A DNA stretch of 64,000 nucleotides, taken from assembly GCA_052387695.1 (NCBI GenBank), contig JBQTIX010000017.1, positions 1 through 64,000 of the forward strand, read 5' to 3'. The position numbers and the translations under genes are program-made. Under the pieces are notes generated by a model that saw nothing but the letters and a program-made list of their open reading frames with translations, had not been told where the DNA came from and did not search any database. Below are positions 62,714 through 64,000 of the stretch, piece after piece (position 1 is the first letter of the stretch; every line of letters begins with the position of its first letter). This DNA is from Panacagrimonas sp052387695. Its GTDB lineage: Bacteria > Pseudomonadota > Gammaproteobacteria > Nevskiales > Nevskiaceae.

Positions 62714-64000
62714 GTGTGGCTATCTGATCTTTCGGTAAAGCGCCCGGTGCTGGCCACGGTGCTCAATGCCCTGCTGGTGGTGTTCGGCGTGTTCGCGCTG
62801 ATTTCGGCACCCATCCGTGAGTATCCGGACATCGATCCGCCGATCGTGTCGGTGAGCACCAGCTATGTCGGCGCGTCCGCCGCGGTGATCGAGACCCAGA
62901 TCACGCAGATCCTCGAAGACCAGATCGCCGGCATCGAGGGCATCAAGACCCTGACCTCGTCCTCGCGTGACGGACGCTCCAGCATCTCGGTGGAGTTCGA
63001 ACTCGCGCGCAATATCGACGATGCCGCCAACGACGTGCGCGACCGTGTCTCGCGCACCTTGCGCAATCTGCCGGACCAGGCCGACCCGCCGGAGATCACC
63101 AAGGCCGACGCGGACGCCTCGCCGATCATGTTCTTCGTGCTGTCCTCAGACCGGCTCAACCGCCTGCAACTCACCGACTACACCGAACGTTATCTGGTCG
63201 ATCGCTTCGCCACGATCGACGGCGTGTCGCGGGTCAGCCTCGGCGGCGATCAGCGTTACGCCATGCGCATCTGGCTGGACCGGCAGCGTCTGACCGCGCG
63301 CGGTCTGACCGCAGCCGACGTGGAGCAGGCGATCACGCAGCAGAACGTGGAGCGGCCGGCGGGGCTGATCGAGTCCGTCGATCGCGATTTCACGCTGCGC
63401 ACGGAGCGCGCGTTCACTACCCCGGAAGCTTTTGCCGACATGGTGATCGCGCGCGGCACCGAGGGCTTTCCGGTGCGGGTCAAGGACGTCGCGAAGGTCG
63501 AACTGGGCGCCGAGAATCCGCGCACCGCGTTCCGCGCCAACGGACGCGAGACGCTCGGCGTGGGTATCACCAAGACGTCGAACGCCAACACCCTGGAGGT
63601 GGCGCGCGCCACCCGCACGCTCGCGGATCAGCTTCGACCCGAACTGCCGGAAGGCATGACGCTGGAGATCAACTTCGATACCTCGGAGTTCATCGAGGCG
63701 GCGCTGCACGAGGTGCAGCTGACCCTGGTCTACGCCGCCTTGTTCGTGATCCTGGTGATCTACGTGTTCCTCGGCAGCGCACGCGCGACGCTGATTCCTG
63801 CGGTGACGGTGCCGATCTCGCTGCTGGCGTCGTTCATCTTTCTGTACGCCTTTGGATTTTCGATCAACATCCTGACCCTGCTGGCCCTGGTGCTGGCCAT
63901 CGGTCTGGTGGTGGACGACGCCATCGTGATGGTCGAGAACATTCACCGCCGGCTGGAGATGAACGAGCCCCCGCTGCTGGCAGCGTTTCGCGGTGCGCGC
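62714..64000 (+). CDS. RND efflux transporter, HAE1/AcrB family (5' part, runs off window)
   Basis: 429 codons, open to the window end. It starts with the typical WLSDLSVKRPVLATVLNALL first helix, then the periplasmic porter domain (IREYPDIDPPIVSVST, YVGASAAVIETQITQILED, GIKTLTSSSRDG). The second helix and third-helix area follow (LTLVYAALFVILVIYVFLGSARATLIPAVTVPISLL), with the proton-relay GLVVDDAIVMVENI motif. GTG at 62714 is chosen because it gives the family N-terminus; ATG 62698 is out of frame. No membrane-fusion partner precedes it here; the gene before is rlmA on the other strand, so the adaptor is either downstream or elsewhere. Confidence 0.92.
   Translation, partial: MWLSDLSVKRPVLATVLNALLVVFGVFALISAPIREYPDIDPPIVSVSTSYVGASAAVIETQITQILEDQIAGIEGIKTLTSSSRDGRSSISVEFELARNIDDAANDVRDRVSRTLRNLPDQADPPEITKADADASPIMFFVLSSDRLNRLQLTDYTERYLVDRFATIDGVSRVSLGGDQRYAMRIWLDRQRLTARGLTAADVEQAITQQNVERPAGLIESVDRDFTLRTERAFTTPEAFADMVIARGTEGFPVRVKDVAKVELGAENPRTAFRANGRETLGVGITKTSNANTLEVARATRTLADQLRPELPEGMTLEINFDTSEFIEAALHEVQLTLVYAALFVILVIYVFLGSARATLIPAVTVPISLLASFIFLYAFGFSINILTLLALVLAIGLVVDDAIVMVENIHRRLEMNEPPLLAAFRGAR

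Overview
The window is a GC-rich, tightly packed bacterial chromosome segment. Gene order and protein families point to a gammaproteobacterium of the Xanthomonadales/Lysobacterales. The evidence is the run yebC-ruvC-ruvA-ruvB-ybgC-tolQRAB-pal-cpoB-queE-queC-tRNA-Lys, the divergent rpsB-tsf / map-glnD-dapD-dapE arrangement, and short palindromic repeats of the type seen dispersed in that order. The assignment is inferred from recall of gene neighbourhoods, not from a database search.

Layout. (1) 1-5 kb: a C10G10 run and a REP-like hairpin at the edge, a rubrerythrin / Fe-S protein / DUF3501 operon, a decayed alkylglycerone-phosphate-synthase-like gene, and a HAD phosphatase. (2) 4.8-8.9 kb: gluQ, a PhaR-type polyhydroxyalkanoate regulator, a strong candidate small-RNA gene with its own promoter and terminator, an ABC-F ATPase (YheS type) and tRNA-Lys(UUU). 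(3) 8.9-18.6 kb, all minus strand: 7-deazaguanine (queuosine) genes, the Tol-Pal envelope system, and RuvABC with YebC. (4) 18.7-24.3 kb: a YfaZ-like outer-membrane protein, dihydrolipoyl dehydrogenase, a PF10118-type hydrolase, an AraC regulator and a cytochrome P450. (5) 24.3-27.7 kb: a YjbE/YjbF/YjbH-like exopolysaccharide-secretion locus without a YjbG. (6) 27.7-40.6 kb: one long minus-strand superoperon, rpsB-tsf-pyrH-frr-uppS-cdsA-dxr-rseP-bamA-skp-lpxD-fabZ-lpxA. It joins translation factors, isoprenoid and phospholipid synthesis, outer-membrane assembly and lipid A. (7) 40.8-47.6 kb, plus strand: map, glnD, dapD, dapE and a YheT-type hydrolase. (8) 47.7-56.8 kb: accessory genes separated by dispersed repeats (SNF2 helicase, two alpha/beta hydrolases, small unknowns, FmdB, DUF4124, DinB) and the ABC-F factor EttA. 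(9) 56.9-64 kb: two tandem FecA-type TonB receptors, the second broken by an in-frame amber codon, then RlmA and the start of an RND efflux pump that runs off the window.

The most interesting non-coding signals are an apparently self-contained sRNA locus at about 6.45-6.66 kb, a pseudoknot-like rpsB leader that covers the Shine-Dalgarno sequence, and a 152-bp palindromic MITE-like element with 13-bp terminal inverted repeats and an apparent 8-bp target duplication inserted right after frr. I found no CRISPR array, prophage, transposase gene or clear new defence system.
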